Both the position numbers and the translations under genes were made by a program. This document shows, one piece after another, positions 38,949-48,700 of a stretch of 52,900 nt of DNA (positions are counted from its first letter, which is position 1; every line of letters begins with the position of its first letter). Below the pieces are notes generated by a model, which saw nothing but the letters and a program-made list of their open reading frames with translations, made no database searches and was not told where the DNA came from. Origin of the DNA: Roseateles saccharophilus (GTDB taxonomy: Bacteria; Pseudomonadota; Gammaproteobacteria; Burkholderiales; Burkholderiaceae_C). Location: contig NZ_SMBU01000036.1 of the NCBI RefSeq assembly GCF_004342485.1, forward strand, positions 1-52,900. Direction: 5' to 3'.

Positions 38949-39332
38949 TCACAGCTGCAGGACCGCCCAGGCCAGTTCCGGGACGAGGAAGAGCGCCAGC
39001 ACGGGCAGCCCGCCCTGCGCCCAGGCCCAGCCCATCCAAAGGCTGAACAGCAGCCGGCCGGCGGCGTCGTAGCGGCCGAGGCGCAGCGTCGCCCCGCGCA
39101 GCCGCAGCACGGCCCAGACCAGCACGAGGCTGCCCATCAGCAGCGCAAACAGCGTCTGCACGGTGGCGAAGCCGGGCAGCGCCGGCCCGCCCAGCGACTG
39201 GTTGACGGCGCTGAGCTGGGCCCGGCTCAGCTCGAAGGTCCAGGGCGTGGCAAAGGGCGCGGTGACGACGAGGTCATAGAGCGCACTGAGCCAGACGACG
39301 CGCAGGAAACGGGCGGTGCTGAAGGAGGGCAT
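38949..39332 (-). CDS. Small membrane protein of unknown function
   Basis: A 127-residue protein with three or four hydrophobic helices ([76 protein letters not shown]). No family is recognised with confidence. It is divergent from a MerR regulator gene and a MerR-style dyad lies between them, so it is the likely target of that regulator. Confidence 0.75.
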   Translation of the reverse strand: MPSFSTARFLRVVWLSALYDLVVTAPFATPWTFELSRAQLSAVNQSLGGPALPGFATVQTLFALLMGSLVLVWAVLRLRGATLRLGRYDAAGRLLFSLWMGWAWAQGGLPVLALFLVPELAWAVLQL

Positions 39333-39371
39333 GGAGGGGCCTGGACAAGGATAGTGACGAAGGCCGTCATG

Positions 39372-39401
39372 CTCGACCCTCGACTACGCTCCAGGGTCAA
39401 G
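39372..39401. promoter_or_regulatory. Candidate MerR operator/promoter
   Basis: CTCGACCCT and AGGGTCAAG form an inverted repeat across 30 bases in the divergent gap. On the minus strand TTGACC is followed after 19-20 bases by a weak -10 (GAGCAT), the long spacer expected of MerR-activated promoters, pointing to the membrane protein gene. Confidence 0.45.
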
Positions 39402-39421
39402 CCCCGGATTCATCATTGCCC

Positions 39422-39793
39422 ATGCGAATCGGCACCCTCGCCTCCCTGACCGGCCTCAGCCGCGACAGCCTGCGCTTCTACGAGAAGCGCGGCCTGTTGC
39501 AGGCGCGCCGTGCCAGCAACGGCTACCGCGACTACCCCGAGGAGGCGGTGCAATGGCTGGGCTATGTGCGCACGGCCCAGCAGCTGGGCTTCACGCTGGC
39601 CGAGATCGCGGCCGACCTGCCCCTGCTGGCCGAAGGGCAGGACGCCGGCCCCGCGCTGCGCGCCACGCTGGCGCGCAAGCTGGCGGACATCGACGCGCGC
39701 ATTGCCGCGCTGCAAAGCCTGCGCACAGGGTTGGCCGCACGCCTGGCAGAAACGCCGGAGACTGGCGCGAGCTGCCCGCTGCGGCCCACTTGA
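39422..39793 (+). CDS. MerR-family transcriptional regulator
   Basis: A 123-residue regulator. The N-terminal winged HTH reads MRIGTLASLTGLSRDSLRFYEKRGLLQARRASNGYRDYPEEAV, followed by a dimerisation coiled coil (about residues 75-110). Unlike CueR or SoxR, the C-terminus has one cysteine only (GASCPL), so a metal ligand site is not obvious. The ATG at 39422 is preferred over a TTG at 39416. Confidence 0.9.
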   Translation: MRIGTLASLTGLSRDSLRFYEKRGLLQARRASNGYRDYPEEAVQWLGYVRTAQQLGFTLAEIAADLPLLAEGQDAGPALRATLARKLADIDARIAALQSLRTGLAARLAETPETGASCPLRPT

Positions 39794-39803
39794 GATGGCG
39801 GAT

Positions 39804-39941
39804 TTGCGGGCCGAGCGCCGGGCCGCTCCCAAGCCGGCCCGCGTAGGCGATGTGCCTGCGGCTCAATGGCGCAGGCATCGCCGTCCCCCCGGGGGACCGA
39901 CTGGGCTTGCCCGCGTTCAGCGGGGCAAGACCGGGCGAGGG
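39804..39941 (-). repeat. Dispersed intergenic repeat, copy B
   Basis: In reverse complement it aligns with both ends of 16477-16696 and lacks that copy's central palindrome block. Like copy A it lies exactly between two convergent genes (MerR and the PilJ-like gene). Confidence 0.85.
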
Positions 39942-39947
39942 GCTGAT

Positions 39948-40631
39948 CTATGCCACCGCGCTGCGCACCGCCTCGCGCACGAGGCCGTCGAGCTTGCCGG
40001 TGATCTGCGTGAACTCGCCCGACACGACGGCGAACTCGCGGCCCGACACGCCGGCGCGGGCCGCCACGACCTGGGCGTTGAAGGACACGATGCGGGCGTG
40101 CCTGGCAATCAGCTCGATGTCGCCCATGACGGCCGTCAGCTGCTTCCTGGCCGAGGCAGCCTGCCGACGGGCGAGGTCTTCATAGACCTGGGTCAGCTTG
40201 TTCAGCGTGGCCAGCAGCGGCGTGGCGCTTTCCACCAGGGCCTCGAGCAGATCCGGCGTGCCCTGGGCCTGGGAGGCTATGGCATCGAGCCCGCGCTGCG
40301 CCAGTTCGATGAAGTGGGCGATGCGCTCGTCGGCGCGGTCGGGTCCGAAATAGGCCTGCTTGAGCTCGCCCCCGAGCGCGGCCGGCGAGAGCTCGCCGTC
40401 GAGCAGGGTGCGATGGGCGTCGCGAAAGGTCGCGAGCGCGTCGCGCGCCGTGGCCAGGGCGCCTTCGCGGCCCTGCGAGGCCAGCAGCGCATACAGCACG
40501 AGGCGCTGCGACGTGAAGCGGCGGCGGCCGGACAGGTTGATGCTCCTGCCGTACAGCTCGCCCGCCGTCTGCCGCGGTGCAGAGGGCGCTCGCTTTGGTG
40601 CATCGTCGAGGGCACGCGATTGGTGCAGCAT
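39948..40631 (-). CDS. Soluble PilJ-like mini-chemoreceptor
   Basis: A 227-residue cytosolic protein. Residues about 22-110 resemble the PilJ-type N-terminal sensor (SINLSGRRRFTSQRLVLYALLAS). The C-terminal 60 residues look like half of a methyl-accepting signalling hairpin (IELIARHARIVSFNAQVVAARAG, GREFAVVSGEF). There is no membrane helix, HAMP domain or complete signalling tip. The ATG at 40631 has GGAG upstream. It may be a small signalling adaptor; no chemotaxis genes are adjacent. Confidence 0.75.
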   Translation of the reverse strand: MLHQSRALDDAPKRAPSAPRQTAGELYGRSINLSGRRRFTSQRLVLYALLASQGREGALATARDALATFRDAHRTLLDGELSPAALGGELKQAYFGPDRADERIAHFIELAQRGLDAIASQAQGTPDLLEALVESATPLLATLNKLTQVYEDLARRQAASARKQLTAVMGDIELIARHARIVSFNAQVVAARAGVSGREFAVVSGEFTQITGKLDGLVREAVRSAVA

Positions 40632-40729
40632 GGGTGTCTCCGTGAGCTGGGTCACGACCGACGCCTCCCCAGGCGGGGCCGTCGGTCCTGTCACCCTAGG
40701 GTTAGCACGGGGCGTGCCAACCCCCTCGC

Positions 40730-41881
40730 TCAGCCAGCCAGGCCGCGCCGCAGCCGCCGTGCGGCCTCGGCCAGCGTGTCATCCCGCTTCGCGAAGCAGA
40801 ACCTCACATGGCGGCGCTCCTGGGGCCGCTGGTAGAAGACCGACAGCGGGATGGCGGCGACGCCGATCTCGGTGGTCAGCCATTTCGCGAAGTCCAGTTC
40901 GGGCAGGTCGCTGATCGCGCCGTAGTCCACGGTCTGGAAGTAGGTGCCATCGCAGGGCAGCAGCCTCAGCTTGGTGCCCGCCAGCGCGGCACGGAAGCCG
41001 TCGCGCTTGGCCTGGTAGAAGTCGCCCAGGCCCTGCCATGGCGCCGGGTGGGCCAGATAGGCGGCGAGCGCATGCTGGGTCGGCGTGTGCACGGTGAACA
41101 CCGTGTACTGGTGCAGGCGCCGGAAGGCCGCGGAGAGCGCCGCCGGCGCGGCGACATAACCCACCTTCCAGCCGGTGACGTGGAAGGTCTTGCCGAAGCT
41201 GCCGACGAGGAAGCTGCGCGCCGCCAGGCCGGGATGGCGCGCCACGCTCTGGTGGCGCTCGCCGTCGAAGACCATGTGCTCGTAGACCTCGTCGCTGATG
41301 ACGAAGAGGTCGTGCTGCTCGGCGATGCGCTCCAGTTCGCGCAGGTCGTCCTCCGTGGCGACGCGACCGCTGGGGTTGTGCGGCGTGTTCAGCACGAGGG
41401 CTCGCGTGCGCGGCGTGACGGCGGCGCGCACGGCCGTCCAGTCCAGCCGATAGTCCGCCGTCATCGGCACGCCCACCGGCACCGCGCCGGCCAGGCGGAT
41501 GGCGGGGTCGTAGCTGTCATAGGCCGGCTCGATGATGATGACCTCGTCGCCCGTGCCCACGCAGCACTGCAGGGCCGTGAACAGGGCCTGCGTGCCGCCG
41601 GCCGTGATGGTGATGTCGCGGTCCGCGTCGTAGGCCGACCCGTAGAGGGCATTGAGCTTGGCCGCCACCGCCTGGCGCAGCGCCGGCACGCCGGTCATCG
41701 GCGGGTATTGGTTGTGGCCGGCGGCCATCGCATCGGTAACGGCCTGCAGCAGGGCCGGGTCGGCGCCGAAGTCCGGGAAGCCCTGGCCGAGGTTGACGGC
41801 GCCATGCTCGGCGGCCAGCGCCGACATGACGGTGAAGATGGTGGTGCCGGCGTTGGGCAGCTTGGAGGGCAGGACAGGCAT
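40730..41881 (-). CDS. Methionine aminotransferase (YbdL-like), PLP-dependent
   Basis: A 383-residue class I aminotransferase. Markers: NLGQGFPDF (residues 29-37), NQYPPMTGVPALR, TAGGTQALFTAL, LNTPHNPSG, ISDEVYEH and the PLP-lysine region GSFGKTFHVTGWKVGY. The combination matches YbdL/kynurenine aminotransferase-like enzymes acting on methionine or 2-oxo-4-methylthiobutyrate. A sulfur-related role agrees with the metH half-gene 2 kb away. Downstream genes on the same strand are 29 bases or more apart. Confidence 0.92.
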   Translation of the reverse strand: MPVLPSKLPNAGTTIFTVMSALAAEHGAVNLGQGFPDFGADPALLQAVTDAMAAGHNQYPPMTGVPALRQAVAAKLNALYGSAYDADRDITITAGGTQALFTALQCCVGTGDEVIIIEPAYDSYDPAIRLAGAVPVGVPMTADYRLDWTAVRAAVTPRTRALVLNTPHNPSGRVATEDDLRELERIAEQHDLFVISDEVYEHMVFDGERHQSVARHPGLAARSFLVGSFGKTFHVTGWKVGYVAAPAALSAAFRRLHQYTVFTVHTPTQHALAAYLAHPAPWQGLGDFYQAKRDGFRAALAGTKLRLLPCDGTYFQTVDYGAISDLPELDFAKWLTTEIGVAAIPLSVFYQRPQERRHVRFCFAKRDDTLAEAARRLRRGLAG

Positions 41882-41910
41882 GGCCCGATTTTGCAGGCCA
41901 GCCCTGCCGC

Positions 41911-42513
41911 TCAATGGGCGGACCCGATGGGGTCGTAGCGCTGGCCGCGCAGCAGCGCCAGCGGCGAGCGCCAGTAGATGTCGATGTTGTGCAGCGGGTC
42001 GGTCAGGATCTTGACGACCCAGGCCAGGCCCCAGCCCGGCCCGCGCAGCACGGCCAGTTGCAGGCCGCGCAGCACCAGGCCCGAGGCGCCGAGCATCAGC
42101 CAGGCCAGGCCCACGTCGTGCGCCCAGCCGGCCAGGCCCTGGGCCGGCGCTATGAGGCCGAACAGGCTGGGGCTGAGGGCCAGCAGCACCGGCAGCGTCA
42201 GCCAGACGCCGATCAGCACGGCCTTGCGGCGCATGTTGTAGCCGGCCTTGATGGACTCCTTGTGTTCGTCCGTGGCCTGGTTGACATGGTCGTAGCCACG
42301 CGGCTCGAAGAAGATGTGGCCGCTCTGGCGCGTGACCATGCCGACGCACCAGCCCACCCAGGCCGCCGCGGCGGGGTCGACGAAGAGCAGGCCGTAGGCG
42401 ACCAGGAAGCTGATCGCGCTGACGAGGTGCAGCGTCTGGTTGATGCGGCACTGGTGGTAGTAGCGGTGGTCGTCCCAGCGCAGGGTGCGGACCTGGTCCC
42501 AGAACTTGGCCAT
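41911..42513 (-). CDS. Membrane protein of unknown function
   Basis: A 200-residue protein with about four hydrophobic helices (LHLVSAISFLVAYGLLFV; AWVGWCVGMVTR; AVLIGVWLTLPVLLALSPSLFGLIA; GLAWLMLGASGLVLRGLQLAVL). A His-rich stretch (RWDDHRYYHQCRINQTLH) precedes the first and GHIFFEPRGYDHVNQATDEHKE follows the second, reminiscent of DUF962/Mpo1-like proteins, but this is not certain. The ATG at 42513 is chosen as the one giving this N-terminus. Confidence 0.78.
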   Translation of the reverse strand: MAKFWDQVRTLRWDDHRYYHQCRINQTLHLVSAISFLVAYGLLFVDPAAAAWVGWCVGMVTRQSGHIFFEPRGYDHVNQATDEHKESIKAGYNMRRKAVLIGVWLTLPVLLALSPSLFGLIAPAQGLAGWAHDVGLAWLMLGASGLVLRGLQLAVLRGPGWGLAWVVKILTDPLHNIDIYWRSPLALLRGQRYDPIGSAH

Positions 42514-42660
42514 GATGGTGAAGCCTTCTCGATCACGCGCAACGCGTGGCGACAGCCTGACCGGCCTGCATGAAATTCCGGTTACGCGCCGGGTGCCGAA
42601 TCGCCGCGGCTTGACCCAGCGCAAGAGCGGGCCGCGCGCGGCGCGGCTGTCATGACGCCG

Positions 42661-43017
42661 TCACCGGGGCTCGTGCTCGCCGCCGTATTGCTCGAACGCA
42701 TCGAAGGCATGGGCCGCGTACATCAGCGCCGGGCCGCCGCCCATGTAGACGCAGACGGCCAGCATCTCCTCCAGCTCGGCCCGCGTGCAGCCGAGCTTGA
42801 CGAGGGCCTCGGCGTGGAAGGCCAGGCAGGGGTCGCAGCGCGCCGCGACGCCGAGGGCCATCGCGATGAGCTCCTTGGTCTTGCGGTCGAGGACGCCGTC
42901 GCGCATCGCGGCCTGGGACAGCGAGCCGAAGCCGCGGGTCGTGTCGGGGATGTCGGCGCGCAGCTGCGCGAGCGTCGCCGAGACGTCGCCGGCAAGGGCG
43001 CGGTAGTTGGTGCTCAT
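42661..43017 (-). CDS. Carboxymuconolactone decarboxylase/AhpD-like protein
   Basis: A 118-residue all-helical protein. The redox motif CDPC with a following His (AARCDPCLAFHAEAL, about residues 60-74) is the CxxC-xxxH of AhpD-type peroxidase partners, so an antioxidant thiol role is more likely than decarboxylation. MYAAHAFDAFEQ closes the domain. The ATG at 43017 has a GGAG-like site (AGGAGCC) upstream. Confidence 0.88.
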   Translation of the reverse strand: MSTNYRALAGDVSATLAQLRADIPDTTRGFGSLSQAAMRDGVLDRKTKELIAMALGVAARCDPCLAFHAEALVKLGCTRAELEEMLAVCVYMGGGPALMYAAHAFDAFEQYGGEHEPR

Positions 43018-43098
43018 CGGGGGCTCCTGGCCATCTGTGCCGTGCCCATGCTGGCGGCAACGCGTGCCGCCAGCATTGATCTGAGGCAAAGGCCGGCT

Positions 43099-43512
43099 TC
43101 AGAGCTGGCCGGCGGCCGGGCCCTTGAGCTCGACGACATTGCCCTCGGGGTCGCTGACGTAGAGGGACGGCCCCTCGCCCTCGGCGCCGTAGCGGCTCTC
43201 GACCCCGCCGGCGTCGATGCCGTGCGACGCCAGATGGGCGCGGATGGCGGCCGCGTCGAAGGGCTCGACGCGCAGGCAGAAGTGGTCGAGGTTGCGGCCC
43301 TCGGCGCCCGGTGCCGCGCCGCCCATGCGGCCGAGCTTGCCGGCCACGGGCACGAGGTCGATCAGCGAGCGCCCCGCGCGCAGCTGCACGAGGCCGATCT
43401 CGTCTTGGCGGCGCTCGACGGTGCAGCCCAGGGTGTCGACGTAGAAGCGCAGCATCGCGTCGAGGTCGACGACGCGCAGCACGAGATGGTCCAGGCCTTG
43501 GAGCTTGAGCAT
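43099..43512 (-). CDS. VOC-superfamily (glyoxalase/dioxygenase-like) protein
   Basis: A 137-residue vicinal-oxygen-chelate fold protein. The first module starts LDHLVLRVVDLDAMLRFYVDTLGC with the metal His, the second gives LDHFCLRVEPFD, and the last strand ends SLYVSDPEGNVVELKGP with the Glu ligand. Small proteins of this class are hard to assign; lactoylglutathione-lyase-like or virulence-factor-like enzymes are options. Confidence 0.9.
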   Translation of the reverse strand: MLKLQGLDHLVLRVVDLDAMLRFYVDTLGCTVERRQDEIGLVQLRAGRSLIDLVPVAGKLGRMGGAAPGAEGRNLDHFCLRVEPFDAAAIRAHLASHGIDAGGVESRYGAEGEGPSLYVSDPEGNVVELKGPAAGQL

Positions 43513-43548
43513 GAGGGTGTCGTCAGCGCAGGCCCGCCCCCGCCGCGT

Positions 43549-44601
43549 TCAGGCGGCATCGAGCATCTGGCTGAAGAACTTCTCGCCGCTGGCCCGCGGC
43601 TTGTAGGCCGACACGGCCTTGGCGATGGCCGCGATATGGTCGGGCGTGGTGCCGCAGCAGCCGCCGGCGATGTTCAGGAAGCCGGCCTGGGCAAACTCGC
43701 CGACCAGGCGGGCCGTCACGTCCGGCGTCTCGTCGAAGCCGGTGTCGCTCATCGGGTTGGGCAGGCCGGCATTGGGGTAGCAGCTCACCGCCACCTCGCC
43801 CGCCACCTTGGACAGCTCCTCGATATAGGGCCGCATCAGCGTGGCGCCCAGCGCGCAGTTCAGGCCGATGGCGATGGGCCGCGCGTGGCGCACCGAGTGC
43901 CAGAAGGCGGTGACCGTCTGGCCGGACAGGATGCGGCCGGAGGCGTCGGTCACCGTGCCCGAGATGATGACGGGCAGGCGTTCGCCGGTGTCTTCCATCA
44001 GCTCGTCCAGCGCGAAGATGGCGGCCTTGGCGTTCAGCGTGTCGAAGATGGTTTCGACGAGGAAGAGGTCGGCGCCGCCATCCAGCAGGCCCTTGGCCTG
44101 CTCGTAGTAGGCGGCGCGCAGCGTGTCGAAGTCGATGTTGCGGGCGCCGGGGTCGTTCACGTCGGGGCTGATGGACGCGGTGCGCGGCGTCGGGCCCAGG
44201 GCGCCGGCGACATAGCGGGGCTTGTCGGGCGTCGAGTATTTGTCGCAGGCGGCACGGGCAATCTGCGCGGCGACGAGGTTCATCTCGTAGGCCAGCCCGG
44301 CCAGGTCGTAGTCTTCCTGAGCGACGGAGGTGGCGCCGAAGGTGTTGGTCTCGATGAGGTCGGCGCCGGCCGCGAGGTATTGCTCGTGGATCTCGCGGAT
44401 GACGTCGGGCCGCGTGAACAGCAGCAGCTCGTTGTTGCCCTTCAGGTCCTTGCCATGGTCCTTGAAGCGCTCGCCGCGGTAGTCGGCCTCGGTGAGCTTG
44501 TAGCGCTGGATCATCGTGCCCATCGCGCCGTCGAGCACGGCGATGCGTTGCTGGAGCAGGGCCGGCAGGCCCTGGGCACGGGTGTAGGCGATGGGCTTCA
44601 T
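43549..44601 (-). CDS. metH: Homocysteine S-methyltransferase domain of methionine synthase (split MetH)
   Basis: A 350-residue protein equal to the N-terminal module of cobalamin-dependent methionine synthase ([57 protein letters not shown]). The zinc cysteines are in LNCALG and GGCCGT. The folate, cobalamin and activation modules are not present in the window, so it is the first half of a split MetH, an arrangement known in Burkholderiales. The start overlaps the stop of the tartrate-dehydrogenase-like gene (ATGA). Confidence 0.92.
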   Translation of the reverse strand: MKPIAYTRAQGLPALLQQRIAVLDGAMGTMIQRYKLTEADYRGERFKDHGKDLKGNNELLLFTRPDVIREIHEQYLAAGADLIETNTFGATSVAQEDYDLAGLAYEMNLVAAQIARAACDKYSTPDKPRYVAGALGPTPRTASISPDVNDPGARNIDFDTLRAAYYEQAKGLLDGGADLFLVETIFDTLNAKAAIFALDELMEDTGERLPVIISGTVTDASGRILSGQTVTAFWHSVRHARPIAIGLNCALGATLMRPYIEELSKVAGEVAVSCYPNAGLPNPMSDTGFDETPDVTARLVGEFAQAGFLNIAGGCCGTTPDHIAAIAKAVSAYKPRASGEKFFSQMLDAA

Positions 44602-45674
44602 GATCGGGCGATTCTCGCAGCCCGGGCAATGGCCTCGCCCAGTTGGGCACATGAGGCCGTGCCACCCAGGTCGGGCGTCCGGGGCGCGGCGGGGTCGGCC
44701 AGCACCGCCTCGATGGCCGCCATGACGGCGTCGTGGGCGGCGCGGTGGCCGAGGAAGTCCAGCATCATCGCGCCGGCCCAGATCTGGCCGATGGGGTTGG
44801 CGATGCCCTTCCCGGCAATGTCCGGCGCCGAGCCGTGCACCGGCTCGAACAGGCTGGGCCATTCGCGCGTCGGGTTCAGGTTGGCCGAGGGCGCGACGGC
44901 GATGGTGCCGGTGCAGGCGGGGCCGAGGTCGGACAGGATGTCGCCGAACAGGTTGCTCGCGACGACGACGTCGAAGTGCTGCGGCCGCTGCACGAAGTGG
45001 GCGCAGAGGATGTCGATGTGGAATTTGTCGACGGCCACGCCGGGGTACTGCGCGGCCATGGCCTCGACGCGCTCGTCCCAGTAGGGCATGGTGATGGCGA
45101 TGCCGTTGCTCTTGGTGGCCGACGTGAGCCTGGCGCGCGGGCGCGAGGCGGCCAGCTCGAAGGCGAAGTGCAGCACGCGGTCCACGCCGACGCGGCTCAT
45201 CACCGTCTCCTGGATGACGATCTCGCGCTCCGTGCCGGCATACATGCGCCCGCCGACGCTGGAGTATTCGCCCTCGGTGTTCTCGCGCACGATCCACATG
45301 TCGATGTCGCCGGGGCCGCGCCCCGCCAGCGGCGAACGCACGCCGGGCAGCAGGCGCGCCGGGCGCAGGTTCACGAACTGGTCGAACTCGCGGCGGAACT
45401 TCAGCAGCGAGCCCCACAGCGAGACATGGTCGGGCACCGTGGCCGGCCAGCCGACCGCGCCGAAGAAGATGGCGTCGTGGCCGCCGATCCGGTCCTTCCA
45501 GTCGTCGGGCAGCATCTGGCCATGCTGCTCGTAATAGCGGCAATGCGCGAAGTCGAACTCGTCGAAGCGCAAAGCCAGGCCGAAGCGCTCCGCCACCGCA
45601 CGCAGCACGCGCAGGCCCTCGGGCATGACCTCGGTACCGATGCCGTCACCGGCGATGACTGCGATCTTCTGCAT
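44598..45674 (-). CDS. Tartrate/D-malate dehydrogenase-like (isocitrate/isopropylmalate dehydrogenase family)
   Basis: A 358-residue beta-decarboxylating dehydrogenase, NAD- and Mn/Mg-dependent. [17 protein letters not shown] at the N-terminus, [18 protein letters not shown] in the centre, and the metal motif [12 protein letters not shown] are those of tartrate dehydrogenase (TtuC/DmlA) rather than LeuB. The segment [22 protein letters not shown] is universal in the family. It is coupled to the metH half-gene by a 4-base overlap, with no known metabolic link. Confidence 0.9.
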   Translation of the reverse strand: MQKIAVIAGDGIGTEVMPEGLRVLRAVAERFGLALRFDEFDFAHCRYYEQHGQMLPDDWKDRIGGHDAIFFGAVGWPATVPDHVSLWGSLLKFRREFDQFVNLRPARLLPGVRSPLAGRGPGDIDMWIVRENTEGEYSSVGGRMYAGTEREIVIQETVMSRVGVDRVLHFAFELAASRPRARLTSATKSNGIAITMPYWDERVEAMAAQYPGVAVDKFHIDILCAHFVQRPQHFDVVVASNLFGDILSDLGPACTGTIAVAPSANLNPTREWPSLFEPVHGSAPDIAGKGIANPIGQIWAGAMMLDFLGHRAAHDAVMAAIEAVLADPAAPRTPDLGGTASCAQLGEAIARAARIARS

Positions 45675-45728
45675 CGGGAATCCTCGTTGAGAACGTGGCG
45701 GCCTCGGACCGCATGGACGGATTCTGAT

Positions 45729-48700
45729 TCAGGCGGTACGCAGGAAATAGAGGTTGGCGCTGCTGCGGGCCAGTAGCACGATGCCGCGCAGGGCCGGCAC
45801 ATAGCGCATGCGGTTCTGCATGCCGCTGCCGCCGCTCGGCGAGCCCGGGACCCTCACGCTGCCGGCGCGGAGGATGCCCATGTCCCAGGTATCGCCATCG
45901 TTGGGCTGGATCAGATAGACCCGGCCCGCCGCGTCGCCCTGGCCGGCGTAGAAAAGGAAACGATCGTTGTCCGGGTCGTAATCCATCGCGGCGTAGGCGG
46001 GCTTGTCGGCCAGCCACTGGGTCAGCGCCGGGCTCGAATTGAAGCTGACCGTGATCTGCTGATCACTGCCCAGCGGCACGCGGCTGGCGAACAGCCGGAA
46101 GGGGTCGTAGCCCTGGCCGTCGCCCCATTGCAGACAGAAGAGCTGCCCCCGGCGCGAATCGAAGGCGACCGGCCAACGTACCCTGTCGCCCTTGGTACTG
46201 GTGACGAGATCCGTCCATTTACGGTCCACCGGCGACCACTTCTTCAGGCCGTTGCTGATGACTTCGCCGGTGGCTCGGATCTGGCCCGCGCCGTACACGC
46301 CGACCGGCATGTCGACGAAACTGCCCTTGGCATCCCACTTGTTCGTGTCGAGGTTGAAGGCGTCGACCCTGGGGAAGTTCACGGCGGCGCCGTAAGCCGC
46401 GCGCACGCCGAACAGGATCAGGCGGTTGACCTGAGGCACGAAATGCAGCGAGCTGTAGATGTGGCGCGACGTGGGCTTGCCATCGCTGTAGTAGTCGACG
46501 TCCCGTGCGAAGGACGTGCTGGGTGCCTGGCGCTGCGTCCAGCTCGGCGTGTCGGCCGCCAGGCTCAGGGAGACGACACGGTTGTCGGCGGAGTCGTTGT
46601 GACCTCCCGCGGCCGCGATGAGGATCTCGCTGGTCAGCTCGTTGATGGCCATGCCGCTGTAGGCCTCGACCGCCGCCCCGCCGGCACCCGCCGTGCCCGG
46701 GATCTCGAACCATTCGCCGACGGGCTTGCCCGCCATCCAGGCCGGCGTGATGCGGGCCGGCGCAACGGACCAGACCGGTGCGCCATGGAAGGCGTCGCGC
46801 AGCGCGGGATAGTTGCTCGCCGTCGTCAGGCGCTGGTAGGCCGCCACGGCGCCGCTGACGCCGTGGCGGACCGCGTAGGCCAGCGCCGTCGCCAGATTGC
46901 CCCAGGCGGCCCGGTCGCCCGGCATGATCTCGCCGGCCAGCCGGCCTTCGACGCTGCCGAACCAGCTCGGCGCGCTGGCATAGGTCGCCGCATAGACGGC
47001 GGCATCGGTCGGATACCAGGGGCCCTTGCCGCCCTGGAAGTCGGGCACACGCACCGGCGAAATGCTCACCGTGTACTGGGCCGCGTTGACATACCAGAAG
47101 CCGGAGGCCGGCCCCAGGCGCATGACGGCACTGCGCGCCTTCCAGCGGAAGAAGGCCTCGTGCTTGGCCGCCACAGCCGGGGAGACCGGCAGGCCCATCG
47201 CCAGCGAATAGCCGAAGGCTGCGGTGACGAAGTCCTGCTGCCAGGACGCACCGAACTGCATGGCATTCTGGTAGCCCTCGCCGGGCTGGACCCAGCCATA
47301 GGGATTGTTCGGCTGGGCGACGTAGACGGCGTGGAAGCTCTCGATGTTGGACTGCACGCAGTCGATGAACTCCTGCCGCAGCACGGTGTCGCTGTCCGGC
47401 GTCACGTTCAGCGCCTGAGTCAGCGTGCGCCACTGCCAGGCGCAGGCCCGGGTCTGCCAGCCGCCAAAGCAGGACTGCACCAGGCCCTGGGCGCCGCGGC
47501 GCATATTGGGCTCGTCGGTCTTGGTCAGGTAGTTCAGCGTCGCGGCGAACTGCACCTGCTCCATGAAGTACCAGCGCCCGGTCAGCAGATAGGCCATATA
47601 GCCCACCGAGGGGCTGTGGGCACAGTCCCACTTGGGGGACTGCGTGCCCGCAGGCTTGGGCGTGTACTGGCTGCGCGTCGAGCCGCCGAGGTCGCTGACG
47701 CGGCTATCGCGGTTCAGCACGAGGTTGGGGTGGTCGGAGAAGCGCACCGGGCGCTGCGTCTTCTCGTCGCGGTAGTACAGCGGATAGCGGCCGGCGGCGA
47801 AGCCGTTGCGCACGACGGCGGCATAGGTGTTGGCGCTGTCGCAGGTCAGGTAGAGGGCGTCGTGCTGCGGCAGCAGGCCGATGGATTCCTGGTAGCCCGA
47901 GGCCGGCATGGAGTCGCCGTCATAGCTGAAATTGGCCTTGTCCATCGGCACAAAGCTCTTCACCAGGCCCTGCGCGGCAACGGCAGTGGGCGGCACCCGG
48001 GCGCTATAGGTCGGCACCTGCTCGGTCGCCTGCAGGTAGGCGACGTCGTGGCGCAGCGTGACGCCGGGGTCTTCGCCCAGCCAGTAGGACAGTTCCGGGC
48101 CGCTGATCAGCGGCGTGCGGCAATGGTGGGGCAGATCGATGGCCGCGTTGAATCGTTCGCTGCCGCCGAGCTTGAAGCCGTAGGTCGCGGCCTTGTTCAC
48201 CGGGCCGGCCACCATCAGATAGCCGTTCTCGATCCAGGGCAGCACCTCGACGGCACCATTGGCGAAAAGCCGTACCTCGAGCCAGGCGACGAGGTGGGCA
48301 TCGCTGCCAATCGGCTTGCGATAGACCCAGGACGACATCTGCGGGCCGCTGACCCAGGTCTGGAAGGGGGTGTCCCAATCGGATGCCCCGAAGCTGGCCG
48401 TGCCCAGCGCACCGGCCACGAATTCGGCCGTCACATGGGTCTTCTTCAGATCGGCCAGGCCCAACGCGGCAACCGTGCCGGCGCCTGGCGCGGCGCGGCG
48501 CAGTCGCACCGTCAGCATCGTATCGGCCGTCAGGTCGGCAAGCCCGGCCAGCTGCGCGAACTTCAGCGAGCCGTCCGGCCAGCTCGTGCGCGCAGTGACC
48601 TGCAGCGTGCCCAGGCTGCCGGCCACCGTCGAGCCGGCCGGAATGTCGCCACGCTTGAATGCGAAGCCGAGGGCAAACGGGGATCTGGCCTGCGTCTTCG

